DNA from: Stygiobacter sp043807765
GTDB taxonomy: Bacteria; Bacteroidota; Ignavibacteria; Ignavibacteriales; Melioribacteraceae
Assembly: GCA_043807765.1 (NCBI GenBank)
Contig: JAZDFQ010000094.1
Coordinates: 4,146 to 68,145, forward strand
Direction: 5' to 3'
Length of the DNA stretch: 64,000 nt
The notes beneath the pieces are model-generated. The model was not told where the DNA came from, searched no databases, and saw only the letters and a program-made list of their open reading frames with translations. Of the stretch, positions 1-9,939 are shown piece after piece; position 1 is the stretch's first letter; each line of letters opens with the position of its first letter. Both the position numbers and the translations under genes were made by a program.

Positions 1-249
1 AAAGACAATAGAATTAAAAGAACTGAATAAGAGTTTATCAATAATAAAAATGGATCAGTAGTTAATTCCGGTACTTACACTGATATTGGGGCAATTCAAA
101 ACATCTCTTCTCCGTAAAATGGTGTTTATGTTATACACTACGGCATATAAAATTACCTTGACAATATTTCCGAGAAAAACGTTATTGCTTAAAGCTTATT
201 GCAGTACTTAAACTAAATATTGTTTTGCAAACTTCTTGTTGGAGGGTGT
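1..249 (+). pseudogene. Possible decayed 3' end of a gene upstream of the GWxTD cluster
   Basis: No intact gene is visible in the first 249 bases. Read in frame 1, positions 49-195 give a protein-like string (segments such as NSGTYTDIGAIQNIS and NGVYVIHYG, then NYLDNISEKNVIA) that is broken by in-frame TAA codons at 115-117 and 148-150 and ends with TAA at 190-192; another in-frame TAA lies at 28-30. The string looks like a C-terminal end of a secreted protein that has picked up stop codons, but this is inference from composition only. The remainder up to 249 is the leader of the next gene. Confidence 0.25.
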
Positions 250-2487
250 ATGATAAAAAGAATACTGTTATTGGTTCTCATTTCATCTGTTTACTTCTGC
301 CAAACTTCACTAAACTCAAATTACCTAAATGCGGTTGAATTATTAAAAGTGAAGGACACTTTAAAAGCTCTTCAGTATTTTAAACTTGTTGAGCAAGATG
401 ATTCGATCGCAGATGCAAGTTTTCAAATTGCTATGATACTCAAGAACAACAATGATTATTACAAGATGAACGAAGCCGATGATTTTTTCAAGAGGGCGAT
501 TGATAAAGACCCGAACAATGTTAAGTATAGACTTGAGTATGGAAAATATCTGGAAATGGTTGATGTGAAAGTGAGAGATGATCTTACAACAAAAAAACGC
601 GCAAATGAACAGTACAGTGAGATACTGAAGATTAATGCGAACAACTCACCTGCACTTTATCAAATAGGGCGATTAAAATTCAGAGAATTTGTAGAATACA
701 ATAAATCATATCGGCAAGAAGATCTCGCTTCTTTAAATACTTTTTTGAAGGTTAACATTAATGATCCGGATCTGACCGCTACACAGAAAGAATTGCTAGA
801 ACTAGATGATGAAGCGAGCACCGCATCAATGCTTACAACAGCAAAACAAAGAGACAAAGTCCGCAGACTCCAATGGCAAGCGCAATTCGACCATAAAGGC
901 AGCTATGAAAAATATGCAGAAGACATTTTTGGTGAGGCTGAGCAAAATCTAAACGATGCCATTTCCGCAGATTCCAGTAATTACGATGCTTTTAAAATAC
1001 TTGCTGAGCTCTACTTAGAAGCAGCACGATATAATGAGGGAATGAAAACGATAAGTGCGTTAGTGAAACATAAAAAGACAGATTATGACGCTTACTTGCG
1101 CCAAGGGTTGATTGCTTATAAGCTGGGGGATAATGAGCAATCTTTTAGCTCATTTCAAAAAGCTTTAATGCTTATGCCGAAAGATGTAAAAGATGTTTAC
1201 ATAGAAAGCAGTGTTAAAATATTACTCAGTTCGCTGATAGAAAAAAGAATGTTATCAGAAGATGAGACCAAATTATTAGTAAGTAGTTATTGGAATCCGT
1301 ATGATCCCTTATTATTAACAAAATATAATGAAAGGCTATTAGAACATTTTTCAAGAGTAAGCTATGCCAACTTGAGGTTTGGTGTTGAAGCACTGAAAAT
1401 AGTGGGGTGGCAGACAGATAGAGGTGAATCATTGATTAGATATGGATTCCCGATGAAAAGAATAAGATTAAGACCTTGGTATTCAGAGGGTATTGTGATA
1501 AAGACAGATGTCTGGTACTATCCGGATTTTACTTTTGCGTTTACAGATCAATTTATGAACAACAATTATATTTTTAATAATCCATCTGCAGAAGCCGGGA
1601 CTACACCGCAAGCGTTCGAGGATACTGATCATTTAGTTAAGAAAGAGCTTCGCTATTCCAAACCGGAAACGTATTCTCCTAACTTCAAAGGACCGATATT
1701 TAGAGTTCCATATAAAGCATATCAGTTTGCTGCTTTAGACAAAAACAAAACCGATGTGTACGTTAGCTATCAAATCAATTATGAAGATACGGCAACAACC
1801 AAAGAACAATTCAGCCAAGGTTACGATGTGGGATTATTCTTTAGCGATGGCGGCTTTAACAGAAAATTTGATAAGAAACAAACCGTTGCTTATAATGAAA
1901 GAAGCGGCGCTCAATACAATCATTCGGTTTTAATGCAGACGGTTCCTCAAAATGGAAATTTGGCATTCGAGCTAATGAGAAAGAAAGATAGCGGTGTTGC
2001 ATCCTATCATGGTAAATTTTCTGTTAAGAGTTTTAGAGGTAATGAACTAGAAATAAGCGATTTGCTCCTCTCGAAGGAATTAGAACTTGAGAAAAAATTA
2101 GAAGGAGCGATTCAAAGGAAAAATATTTCTGCTGTTGCTAATCCAACAAGCCGGTTTAACAGCAAAGACCAGATTTATCTTTACTACGAAGTTTATAATT
2201 TGGGTAAGAAGAACGACTACACGGATTTCGAGCAAAAGCTTACTATCCAAAAGAAAGAGGATGGAACTTGGGGCGCTGTATTGAATGCGGTTGGATTAGA
2301 TGGAAAAGGAAATAAGGTAACTCTAACTTCAAATTATCAAACGGAAGAGCAAGACCCACAGATGTATCTTCAGTTAGACATGAGCAAATATGACGCGGGT
2401 AATTATTTAATAACAGTTTCGATCAAAGATAAAAATTCCGGCAAATCTATAAGCACAAGTTCAGAATTAGCTTGGGGTGAACAATGA
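250..2487 (+). CDS. GWxTD domain-containing TPR protein, exported
   Basis: Protein of 745 residues. The start at 250 is preferred over an in-frame ATG at 220 because GGAGG lies at 241-245 and the product then begins with a Sec-type signal peptide (MIKRILLLVLISSVYFC). Residues from about 30 to 330 look like tetratricopeptide-type helical repeats (for example NDYYKMNEADDFFKRAI and YDAFKILAELYLEAARY). The family signature GWQTD is at residues 386-390, followed by an RYGFP stretch; the C-terminal third is beta-rich. GWxTD proteins are common in Bacteroidota/Ignavibacteria and related phyla, and their function is not established. The last four bases overlap the next gene, a second GWxTD paralogue, so the two are surely co-transcribed. 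A role at the cell envelope is inferred from the signal peptide and the TonB-like neighbour. Confidence 0.85.
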   Translation: MIKRILLLVLISSVYFCQTSLNSNYLNAVELLKVKDTLKALQYFKLVEQDDSIADASFQIAMILKNNNDYYKMNEADDFFKRAIDKDPNNVKYRLEYGKYLEMVDVKVRDDLTTKKRANEQYSEILKINANNSPALYQIGRLKFREFVEYNKSYRQEDLASLNTFLKVNINDPDLTATQKELLELDDEASTASMLTTAKQRDKVRRLQWQAQFDHKGSYEKYAEDIFGEAEQNLNDAISADSSNYDAFKILAELYLEAARYNEGMKTISALVKHKKTDYDAYLRQGLIAYKLGDNEQSFSSFQKALMLMPKDVKDVYIESSVKILLSSLIEKRMLSEDETKLLVSSYWNPYDPLLLTKYNERLLEHFSRVSYANLRFGVEALKIVGWQTDRGESLIRYGFPMKRIRLRPWYSEGIVIKTDVWYYPDFTFAFTDQFMNNNYIFNNPSAEAGTTPQAFEDTDHLVKKELRYSKPETYSPNFKGPIFRVPYKAYQFAALDKNKTDVYVSYQINYEDTATTKEQFSQGYDVGLFFSDGGFNRKFDKKQTVAYNERSGAQYNHSVLMQTVPQNGNLAFELMRKKDSGVASYHGKFSVKSFRGNELEISDLLLSKELELEKKLEGAIQRKNISAVANPTSRFNSKDQIYLYYEVYNLGKKNDYTDFEQKLTIQKKEDGTWGAVLNAVGLDGKGNKVTLTSNYQTEEQDPQMYLQLDMSKYDAGNYLITVSIKDKNSGKSISTSSELAWGEQ

Positions 2488-4520
2488 AAGCAGTACAAAA
2501 AATTTCTTTGCTGTTATGTCTTTTCCTTACTGCGACTATAGCGCAAACTTACCGTCCTTCGTACAAAACGGAAAAAATTGATACTGTCCAACTTAGAATA
2601 AAACAATTAGAAGAGTCGCTTAGAGAAAAACGTGACGCGGCTACTTACTATGAGCTGGCCAAAATTTACTGGACACAAAGTTCCTACGAAATGAGGAATA
2701 AAGCCTTTGACTATGCATATTATGCTGTTGCCGAAGATGAAAAAAATATTAAATACAGATACTCCTATGCTGATTTGTGCCGGAGTTTTTCAAAATTTGA
2801 AGCTAGAGACCAATGGGAAGAAATATTAGAGATAGACAGCACCCAAATTCCGGCGTTGTTAAACTTAGCTGAATACAGTGCCCGGGAGTTTTTCGAGTGG
2901 GATAAGTCTTACAGAAATTTGGGAGTAACTTTAGCTCCGCTACAAAAATGGGCAGATGAAGATTACATTGAAGCTGTTAAGTATTACGAACGAGCTTTAA
3001 GAATAGATTCTACTAATTATGACTTGTGCTTGAAAGTTGCTTTGTTCTTCGAAAAGAATAACAAACCAAGATTGGCAATTAAACATTTGGAAAGATTAGC
3101 AAGTCTTAATAAAGCTGATAAAGATGTTTATTTAGCTCTAGGATTGGTTTACTATCACACTGATGATTTTCAAAAAAGCTTTGAGAATTATTCCAAAGCA
3201 TTACCCTATATGTCAAAATATGAATATGAAGATTATACCTATAACTCTGTGAAGTTGATATTAAATAAAGACTTTGAAAAAATGGGACGTAAAACAGAAG
3301 CAGAAATGAAGGAATATATCTCTTACTACTGGAATGAAAAAGATCCACTTAGGATGACAAAATATAATGAGCGTTTACTTGAACATTATAGCAGAGTTGC
3401 ATATGCAAACCTAAATTTTGCCGAGCCGTTAAGAAATTTAGTGGGTTGGAAGACGGACAGAGGCGTAATTGTTGTTAGGTATGGCGAGCCGTTATATCGA
3501 ATGAGAATTAGACCGCAAATTGGTGGCAATAACTCAGTTGCAGCTAGTGGAAGGCTAATTCATGCTAGTGCTGCCAAACAAGAGCTATGGCAGTTACCCG
3601 GCTTTTCTGTTGCGTTTGAAGATAGGTCTTATAGCGGTTCTTATAGATTAAGTTGGAATAACTATGAATATATCAACGCAAAAAATAGTAAAGACCCAAC
3701 TTTATATTTCCCAAAGTTTAATGGACCAGCTTTTGAACTTAAACATAAAGTCTATCAGTTTGCATCAAAGAATAAGACCAAAGTTGATGTTTATTTAACC
3801 TATGATGTTGATTTAGCGGATTCCTTATCATTACCAAAATCTTTTTCAGAAGGTTATGATGTGAGTTTCTCTCTCTACGATGATTCTTTTAATGAAAAGA
3901 TTAAATACAACAATACAGTAACGGATATTTCGCAAGTAGATAATCATTTAATCAACACTTGCGTAATTAAGACTAAACCAACAGCCGGCAATGCTACATT
4001 TGAGATTTTAAGAAAGCAAGATCGAGGAGTTGCATCATATCACGGTAGATTCAAAAACCAGAATTTCAATACAGCTAACCTAGTATTAAGTGATTTAGTA
4101 CTTTCGAAAGAAATTAAGATTGATGAACAAGTGCCGGGCGGTTTCTGGAGAAATGAATACTCAATTTTGCCAAACGTAACAAACACGTTTAGCTCAAAAT
4201 CTCCGTTATACCTTTATTATGAAATCTATAATCTTAGTATGTCATCTGACAAAGAAAGTGATTTTGAGCAAACTGTTACTCTAAAACCAAAAGAAGAAGA
4301 GGGGTTCTTCGATTCAATATTAAGTACAATTGGGCTAAAGCAAAGCGAGAAAAAATTATCGTTGACTTCCCAATACAAACTTCCAAATGCAGATCAACAA
4401 ATGTATTTACAATTGGATATGAATAATTACCCTACCGGCACGTATATTCTGACTGTTACGATTAAAGATAAAAATGCAAATGAAAGCGTTAGTATGAATT
4501 CAGAATTAATATGGCAGTAA
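2484..4520 (+). CDS. GWxTD domain-containing TPR protein, second paralogue
   Basis: Protein of 678 residues, with its ATG overlapping the previous stop (ATGA). The signal peptide is MKAVQKISLLLCLFLTATIAQ with probable cleavage after AQ. It has the same architecture as the preceding gene: helical TPR-like region (about residues 35-290), GWKTD signature at 321-325 followed by RYGEP, then a beta-rich C-terminal half. Phrases such as RMTKYNERLLEHYSR and RGVASYHGRF are shared with the upstream paralogue, so the pair arose by tandem duplication, although they are now well diverged. It is followed after 8 bases by a TonB-like gene. The function of the family is unknown; envelope location is inferred. 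Confidence 0.85.
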   Translation: MKAVQKISLLLCLFLTATIAQTYRPSYKTEKIDTVQLRIKQLEESLREKRDAATYYELAKIYWTQSSYEMRNKAFDYAYYAVAEDEKNIKYRYSYADLCRSFSKFEARDQWEEILEIDSTQIPALLNLAEYSAREFFEWDKSYRNLGVTLAPLQKWADEDYIEAVKYYERALRIDSTNYDLCLKVALFFEKNNKPRLAIKHLERLASLNKADKDVYLALGLVYYHTDDFQKSFENYSKALPYMSKYEYEDYTYNSVKLILNKDFEKMGRKTEAEMKEYISYYWNEKDPLRMTKYNERLLEHYSRVAYANLNFAEPLRNLVGWKTDRGVIVVRYGEPLYRMRIRPQIGGNNSVAASGRLIHASAAKQELWQLPGFSVAFEDRSYSGSYRLSWNNYEYINAKNSKDPTLYFPKFNGPAFELKHKVYQFASKNKTKVDVYLTYDVDLADSLSLPKSFSEGYDVSFSLYDDSFNEKIKYNNTVTDISQVDNHLINTCVIKTKPTAGNATFEILRKQDRGVASYHGRFKNQNFNTANLVLSDLVLSKEIKIDEQVPGGFWRNEYSILPNVTNTFSSKSPLYLYYEIYNLSMSSDKESDFEQTVTLKPKEEEGFFDSILSTIGLKQSEKKLSLTSQYKLPNADQQMYLQLDMNNYPTGTYILTVTIKDKNANESVSMNSELIWQ

Positions 4521-4528
4521 TAGAATAA

Positions 4529-5248
4529 ATGGTTTACTGGCGAAAAACATATGAACGTAATTATGCAAAGGGAATAGCCGGAAGTATTCTACTTCACTTA
4601 ATTCTGGTTTTATTTCTATTAATACCTAAGTGCGAAGAACCGGTTTTGCCGGAAAGAGTTTATATACACACATATGATGTTACAGTTTTACAACAAGCAC
4701 TTGATGCAAAAGACATAATTGGTGACGGATTAGGTATTGGAGGTTCATCCGGTTTAGGAAATAACCCGAATGCACAACCTACAAACAGCAAACAAGCATT
4801 GTTTGCTAATCCGGTTGCTTCATCAACACCGGATGAAATGGATTTTGGAATGATAACCAACTTTAACAAATCGGATTCAACGGCAAAAGAGGGATTTGGA
4901 AACAGCCAAGGAAGTGGTTACGGAAGCGGAAGCGGTGGCGGAAAAGGTGATGGGGTTGGCAGCGGAATTGGAACGGGAAAGGTTTATCAATCACTGCCAT
5001 TTGCGCCAAGACAGATTTTAGAAGTCTTACCCGATAACACTAACGAAACAAAAGGTTACATCATACTTGGTTTGCGGATTGGAACAGATGGCAAAGTTCA
5101 AGAACATAAAATTCTATTTAACTCTATGGATGATGCAGAATTGCTACAGAAAGTATTGGACGCCGCTCAAAAATCCAGATGGCAGACAGTAAAGATGGGG
5201 GGTGAAAAGGTAGAATACTGGATCGAAAAGAAATATAGATTTGATTAA
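4529..5248 (+). CDS. TonB-like energy-transducer family protein
   Basis: Protein of 239 residues with one N-terminal transmembrane segment (about residues 15-33, GIAGSILLHLILVLFLLIP). A long low-complexity Gly/Ser-rich linker follows (about 60-165, with runs such as GSGYGSGSGGGKGDG). The C-terminal region of about 70 residues has the TonB/AgmX pattern (YIILGLRIGTDGKVQEHKIL, ending in KKYRFD). Known TonB proteins span the periplasm and pass proton-motive energy to outer-membrane receptors with ExbB/ExbD. Here no exbB/exbD or receptor is adjacent, and a Gly-rich rather than Pro-rich linker is present, so it may instead act in envelope organisation with the two GWxTD proteins upstream (gap 8 bases). 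The domain call is firm; the function is inferred. Confidence 0.7.
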   Translation: MVYWRKTYERNYAKGIAGSILLHLILVLFLLIPKCEEPVLPERVYIHTYDVTVLQQALDAKDIIGDGLGIGGSSGLGNNPNAQPTNSKQALFANPVASSTPDEMDFGMITNFNKSDSTAKEGFGNSQGSGYGSGSGGGKGDGVGSGIGTGKVYQSLPFAPRQILEVLPDNTNETKGYIILGLRIGTDGKVQEHKILFNSMDDAELLQKVLDAAQKSRWQTVKMGGEKVEYWIEKKYRFD

Positions 5249-5324
5249 TCTAACTGTATTTACTAAGAAAAATCTCAATTCTAAATTCTTTATATTTGGC
5301 GGTAATTAAAGGAAAAACACGAAA

Positions 5325-6692
5325 GTGATTTACCAGTCACCGCAGAAAAATATAATAGTTGTTGGCGGGAATGCCGCCGGTCCGGCCGCTGCGGCAAAGG
5401 CTAAACGTGTTGCTCCGAATGCAACTGTAACAATATTCGAGGCGGGGGATTTTATCTCCACCGGAACGTGCGAACTACCTTATGTGCTTTCCAATGTAAT
5501 AAGTGATTATGAAAAGATACTTTTCTTTACCCCGGAAAAATTTGAAGCTGAAAAAGGGGTTAAAGTTTTTACCAGACACAGAGTTGAAAAAATAAACCGC
5601 AATACAAAAACAGTCTCGGTAAGAAATTTAGTAAGCAATCATCTAATAGATTTTCCATACGATAAACTTATTCTCGCCACCGGATCAAGAGCTAAGAGAC
5701 TTGAGTGTTTCTCATCGAATCTAACAAACGTTTTCACATTCAAGACCATTGCTGATTTATTAGCTGTTAAGAAATACATTAAGCAGAAGAACGCTAAAAA
5801 AGTTTTGGTTGTAGGTAGCGGATATATTGGTTTGGAATTAAGCGAAGCACTAACAGCGCTAAACTGTCAAGTAATACTGATTGAAAAAGAATTATTACCG
5901 ATGCCAAGTGCAGAGTCTGAAATAAGAAGTAAGATCAAAGATTTGCTTGCCGATAAAGGAATAGAGTTTTACGGCGGAATAGATTCTCCAAAATTTTATT
6001 ATGGAGAGGAAAATGTTAAGAGCATCGAAATAGATGGCTGGCGGAAAGAGATTGATCTGGTAATACAAGCAATTGGATTTGAACCGAATATTGATCTTGC
6101 ATTAGCCGCAAAACTTGAAGTCGGCAGACGAGGGGGAATTAAAGTAGATTCCAAACTCCGGACGAGTGATTCAAATATTCTTGCCGCCGGGGACTGCATT
6201 GAAGTGGTAAATAGAATAACGAACAGAACGGAATTCATTCCGCTAGCAACATACGCAAGAGATTACGGTTACGTTGCCGGAGAAAATGCAGCCGGAGGAA
6301 ACAGTTTCGTTCAGCCGGTAATAAAAAACATTTCCGTTAAACTTTTCGAAAGTGTATTTGCCGGAATAGGCTTGAACGCAGAAGAATGTAAGTTTCATAA
6401 TTTAAGAGTGAACACAGTTAGCGCCGAAGCCAACAATCTTGTAAAAGTAATGCCCGGCTCGCGAAGCAGTTACGGAACAGTAGTTTATGAAATTGGAAGC
6501 GAGAGAATTCTTGGCGCAAACTTTTTAGGAGGAAATGAAGTAACCGGCTACGCCGATCTAATCGGATTAATGATACAAAACAAAATGAGAATAAGTGAAT
6601 TGGCTAAACAAAATTTTAATTACACGCCGCCTCTTACACCATTTGTTAATCTGCTTTCACTTCTTGGTAAAAAAATCGAAAAAAGGAAATAA
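5325..6692 (+). CDS. FAD-dependent pyridine nucleotide-disulfide oxidoreductase, CoA-disulfide reductase-like
   Basis: Protein of 455 residues starting with GTG. Residues 10-28 form the FAD Rossmann motif (VVGGNAAGPAAAAKAKR). The redox cysteine is C49 in STGTCELPY, the single-cysteine arrangement of CoA-disulfide reductases and NADH oxidases rather than the CxxxxC of lipoamide dehydrogenase. A second Rossmann motif (VVGSGYIGLELSEAL) binds NAD(P)H, and AAGDC closes the FAD site. The C-terminal dimerisation domain is present; no rhodanese domain is fused. Likely role: reduction of CoA disulfide, persulfide or oxygen species in the cytoplasm. The gene ends directly at the start of upp, so they probably share a transcript. 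Exact substrate cannot be read from sequence. Confidence 0.8.
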   Translation: MIYQSPQKNIIVVGGNAAGPAAAAKAKRVAPNATVTIFEAGDFISTGTCELPYVLSNVISDYEKILFFTPEKFEAEKGVKVFTRHRVEKINRNTKTVSVRNLVSNHLIDFPYDKLILATGSRAKRLECFSSNLTNVFTFKTIADLLAVKKYIKQKNAKKVLVVGSGYIGLELSEALTALNCQVILIEKELLPMPSAESEIRSKIKDLLADKGIEFYGGIDSPKFYYGEENVKSIEIDGWRKEIDLVIQAIGFEPNIDLALAAKLEVGRRGGIKVDSKLRTSDSNILAAGDCIEVVNRITNRTEFIPLATYARDYGYVAGENAAGGNSFVQPVIKNISVKLFESVFAGIGLNAEECKFHNLRVNTVSAEANNLVKVMPGSRSSYGTVVYEIGSERILGANFLGGNEVTGYADLIGLMIQNKMRISELAKQNFNYTPPLTPFVNLLSLLGKKIEKRK

Positions 6693-7319
6693 ATGAAAAA
6701 CTTCAATCTTGTTGATAATCCTTTAGTAAAGAGAGATGTAACGGTCCTTCGTAATAAAGAAACAGATACTGCGGCTTTCAGAGCGGCATTGAACAGAGTT
6801 TCGTATGCAATCGCAATAGAGCTTGCCAAAATGCTGGAGCTTACTGAAATAGAAGTGGCAACACCGCTTGAAGTAACAAAAGGCTATAAACTGAAAAAAC
6901 AAATTGTACTTGTGCCGGTATTGCGCGCGGGCTTAAGCATGGTTGATGCGTTTTTGAAAATGATTCCCGATGCAAAAGTGGGACACATTGGGCTTCAGCG
7001 TGATGAAGTAACATTGCAGCCGATTGATTATTATTATAAAGCTCCGTCGCATTTAGATCAAAGCATAACAATTGTTCTCGATCCTATGCTTGCAACCGGC
7101 GGTAGCGCGGTAGCATCATTTAATTCGTTGAAAAAGAAGGGTGCAAACAATTGTATCTTAGCATGTCTAATTGCGGCACCGGAAGGAATCAAAAAAATGG
7201 AAGAAGGTCATCCCGATATTCAAATTTTTTCTGCCGCGCTCGATAGACAGTTGAGCAATATCGGTTACATTCTGCCGGGACTCGGCGATGCCGGCGATAG
7301 AACATTTGGTACTTTTTAA
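6693..7319 (+). CDS. upp: Uracil phosphoribosyltransferase
   Basis: Protein of 208 residues, the usual Upp length. It converts uracil and PRPP into UMP in pyrimidine salvage. Visible features: the early hood region (NPLVKRDVTVLRNKET), PVLRAGL, the PRPP-binding loop LDPMLATGGSA at about residues 128-138, and the C-terminal uracil-binding end (YILPGLGDAGDRTFGT). The ATG at 6693 follows the upstream stop without any gap and has AAAGGAAA just before it inside the preceding gene, so translation is coupled. Confidence 0.97.
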   Translation: MKNFNLVDNPLVKRDVTVLRNKETDTAAFRAALNRVSYAIAIELAKMLELTEIEVATPLEVTKGYKLKKQIVLVPVLRAGLSMVDAFLKMIPDAKVGHIGLQRDEVTLQPIDYYYKAPSHLDQSITIVLDPMLATGGSAVASFNSLKKKGANNCILACLIAAPEGIKKMEEGHPDIQIFSAALDRQLSNIGYILPGLGDAGDRTFGTF

Positions 7320-7334
7320 TTAAGCGATAAAGCA

Positions 7335-9512
7335 ATGGAAATCACATTTAGTATAAAACATCAGCGAATGCTGGACGATCTACTCGTCAATTGCCGGTCG
7401 AGTCTGCCATCGGTAAATGAGGAACTGATTAAGAAAGCGTTTCAGTTGAGTTACGAATCGCACAAGAATGATTTCCGTGCATCGGGGGAGCCTTACTTCA
7501 ATCACCCCTACGAAGTATCGATGATAGTCGCAAAAGAAATTTCTCTGGATGATATTTCTGTCGTTAGCGCCTTATTGCATGATGTAGTTGAAGACAGCGA
7601 TATTAGTCTTGAGTTCATTACAAAAGAATTTGGTTTGGAAGTATCCGAGATAGTTGACGGCGTTACAAAAATAGGCGGTGTGTTTAAGGGACAAGAAATA
7701 ACACAAGCTGAGAACTACAGAAAATTGCTTCTTTCGATGATTAAAGATGTGCGTGTTATTTTAGTAAAGTTTGCGGATAGACTGCACAACATGCACACAC
7801 TTGAATTTGTTTCGCCGCAGAAGCAGAGACGAATCGCAAAAGAAACTTTGGAAATCTACGCGCCGTTTGCCCACCGTTTTGGTCTTGGGATTCTGAAATG
7901 GGAAATGGAAGACCTCGCGTTTAAGTATTTAAACAAAGACGCTTATGATGATATTGCTAAGAAAATAAAAGATACTCGCCGCGACCGAGAAGCCTTTATT
8001 CTAAGATTCTCCAAACCGATACGTGAACAACTTGATGAACATGGATTGAAATATGAGATAAGCGGTAGGCCGAAACACCTTTACAGCATTTATCGTAAAA
8101 TGGTAATGCAGAATAGACCGTTTGAAGACATTTATGATTTACTCGCAATCCGCGCAATCATCGAAAGCAATGATTCAAATGATTGTTATTATGTACTTGG
8201 TATGGTTAATCAGTTGTACAAGCCAATCGCAGATCGTTTCAAAGATTTTATTTCGATTCCGAAGAAGAATAATTATCAATCTATACATACAACTGTAATT
8301 GGTCCGGAAGGCAAGTTAGTTGAAGTTCAGATACGCACACGTAAGATGCATGAGATTGCAGAGAAAGGTGTTGCCGCACACTGGAAATATAAAGAACATG
8401 TTGCAGCCCAAGATCAAGATCTGGAAGACTGGGTAAACTGGGTTCGAGATATTTTCGAGAACGCTTCCAAAGATGAAGCCTCAAAAGAAATTATTGCCAG
8501 TTTCAAACTAAATTTATTCCAGGATGAAATTTATATATTCACCCCGAAAGGAGATTTACGCCGCTTACCGATGAATTCAACTCCGGTTGATTTCGCGTTC
8601 GAAGTACACAGTAATGTTGGTTACCACTGCATCGGTGCAAAAGTAAACGGCAAGATTGTTCCACTAGATACTGTTCTGCACAGCGGGGATCAAGTTGAAA
8701 TTATCACATCTAAAAATCAGAGACCGAATAAAAGCTGGCTTCAGTTTCTTCAAACTCACAAAGCAAAAAACAATGTTCGTAAGTTTTTAAATAAAGAAGA
8801 GGAAAAACTTTACGATACCGGAAAAGAGATTTGGGATAAGAAGATTAAAAAGCTCAAACTTACTTTTACTCCCGATGATGTAACTAAACTTGCCCGCAAA
8901 CTGAAGTATGATAATCACCGTCAGTTTTACAGTGCGGTTGCAATGGATAAATTTAATCTGGACGAGATATTAAATCCGGAACCGGAACAAGAACAAAGAA
9001 CAGCTCCCGAAGTAGGGTTTGATAAATTTGTAGATATTGCAAGAACAGCTGCTGGAACAGTAGTAGTTGAAGGTGATCATAAAGGGCTGGCTTATACCTA
9101 CGCCAAATGCTGCAGTCCCATTCCGGGTGATCCCGTTATTGGTTATGTGACAATTGGCGAAGGAATTAAAATTCACCGCAAGGATTGTAAGAATTTGATT
9201 AATATGCTTAAAGCTGGTGAAGAAAGATTAGTCCCGGTTGGATGGCCGAAAGCTAACAATACATTTTTCGTTGCCGGAATTACCTTAAGAGGTGATGATA
9301 TGCCCGGATTATTGAAAGATATTTCCAACAGCATAACTACATATCAGAACACAAACATTAAATCGGTCAACATAGCTACTCAAGATTCTATGTTCAAAGG
9401 TACAATCACGGTTTATGTAAAGGATATAGAGCATTTGAATAAGCTTATAGAACGCTTGAAAAAGAATAAAGGCATTTACACCGTAGAAAGATTTGATGCG
9501 GAAAACCAATAG
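7335..9512 (+). CDS. rsh: Bifunctional (p)ppGpp synthetase/hydrolase (RelA/SpoT homologue)
   Basis: Full-length RSH protein of 725 residues, the housekeeping stringent-response enzyme. In order: HD hydrolase domain with the HDxxED motif (H82-D83, LLHDVVEDS), RelA/SpoT nucleotidyltransferase domain with RPKHLYSIYRKM near residue 244 and VEVQIRT near 330, TGS domain at about 395-455 (IYIFTPKGDLRRLP), a zinc-finger/helical region with KCCSPIPGD, and a C-terminal ACT domain from about 650. Both catalytic halves look intact, so it can probably make and degrade alarmone. This matters because a separate small synthetase and hydrolase occur at 21-24.7 kb. The TTG-started ruvX follows after 10 bases. 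Confidence 0.95.
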   Translation: MEITFSIKHQRMLDDLLVNCRSSLPSVNEELIKKAFQLSYESHKNDFRASGEPYFNHPYEVSMIVAKEISLDDISVVSALLHDVVEDSDISLEFITKEFGLEVSEIVDGVTKIGGVFKGQEITQAENYRKLLLSMIKDVRVILVKFADRLHNMHTLEFVSPQKQRRIAKETLEIYAPFAHRFGLGILKWEMEDLAFKYLNKDAYDDIAKKIKDTRRDREAFILRFSKPIREQLDEHGLKYEISGRPKHLYSIYRKMVMQNRPFEDIYDLLAIRAIIESNDSNDCYYVLGMVNQLYKPIADRFKDFISIPKKNNYQSIHTTVIGPEGKLVEVQIRTRKMHEIAEKGVAAHWKYKEHVAAQDQDLEDWVNWVRDIFENASKDEASKEIIASFKLNLFQDEIYIFTPKGDLRRLPMNSTPVDFAFEVHSNVGYHCIGAKVNGKIVPLDTVLHSGDQVEIITSKNQRPNKSWLQFLQTHKAKNNVRKFLNKEEEKLYDTGKEIWDKKIKKLKLTFTPDDVTKLARKLKYDNHRQFYSAVAMDKFNLDEILNPEPEQEQRTAPEVGFDKFVDIARTAAGTVVVEGDHKGLAYTYAKCCSPIPGDPVIGYVTIGEGIKIHRKDCKNLINMLKAGEERLVPVGWPKANNTFFVAGITLRGDDMPGLLKDISNSITTYQNTNIKSVNIATQDSMFKGTITVYVKDIEHLNKLIERLKKNKGIYTVERFDAENQ

Positions 9513-9522
9513 AAGAGCATAA

Positions 9523-9939
9523 TTGAAAGAAGAAAGAACGCTTGCACTCGATTACGGTATCAAACGGATTGGAATTGCAATCACTGATCCGCTAAATATA
9601 TTTGCTTATCCTTTAGTAACTCTTTTCAATGATTACACCTTTCCCGAAAAATTTAAAAAGCTTCTCACCGAATACAATGTAGTAAGAATTTTAGTTGGAA
9701 TGCCTTTTAAGGAAAGCGGAGAGGATTCTGTTACGAGCAAAGCAGTACATGAATTTGTTGAGGAAATAAAAAAATATATCTCTTTGGAAATCATTTTTGT
9801 TGATGAAAGATATTCTTCGGAAATAGCCAAACAGCGGATCATAGAGTCGGTTCCTTCCAAGAAGAAAAGAAGGGACAAAGGATTAGTTGATAAAAACGCC
9901 GCCGCAGTCATTCTCGAAGACTACTTAAAGAACAATTAA
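9523..9939 (+). CDS. ruvX: Putative Holliday junction resolvase (YqgF/RuvX)
   Basis: Protein of 138 residues beginning with TTG. It shows the RNase H-like fold motifs of the YqgF family: an N-terminal LALDYGIKRIGIAITDP strand with a catalytic Asp, VGMPFKESGEDS, and VDERYSSEIAKQ containing the second acidic site. Family members are implicated in Holliday junction resolution and in pre-16S rRNA 5' processing; which role applies here cannot be decided. The stop codon sits in the left arm of the intrinsic terminator that ends the upp-rsh-ruvX run. Confidence 0.9.
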   Translation: MKEERTLALDYGIKRIGIAITDPLNIFAYPLVTLFNDYTFPEKFKKLLTEYNVVRILVGMPFKESGEDSVTSKAVHEFVEEIKKYISLEIIFVDERYSSEIAKQRIIESVPSKKKRRDKGLVDKNAAAVILEDYLKNN

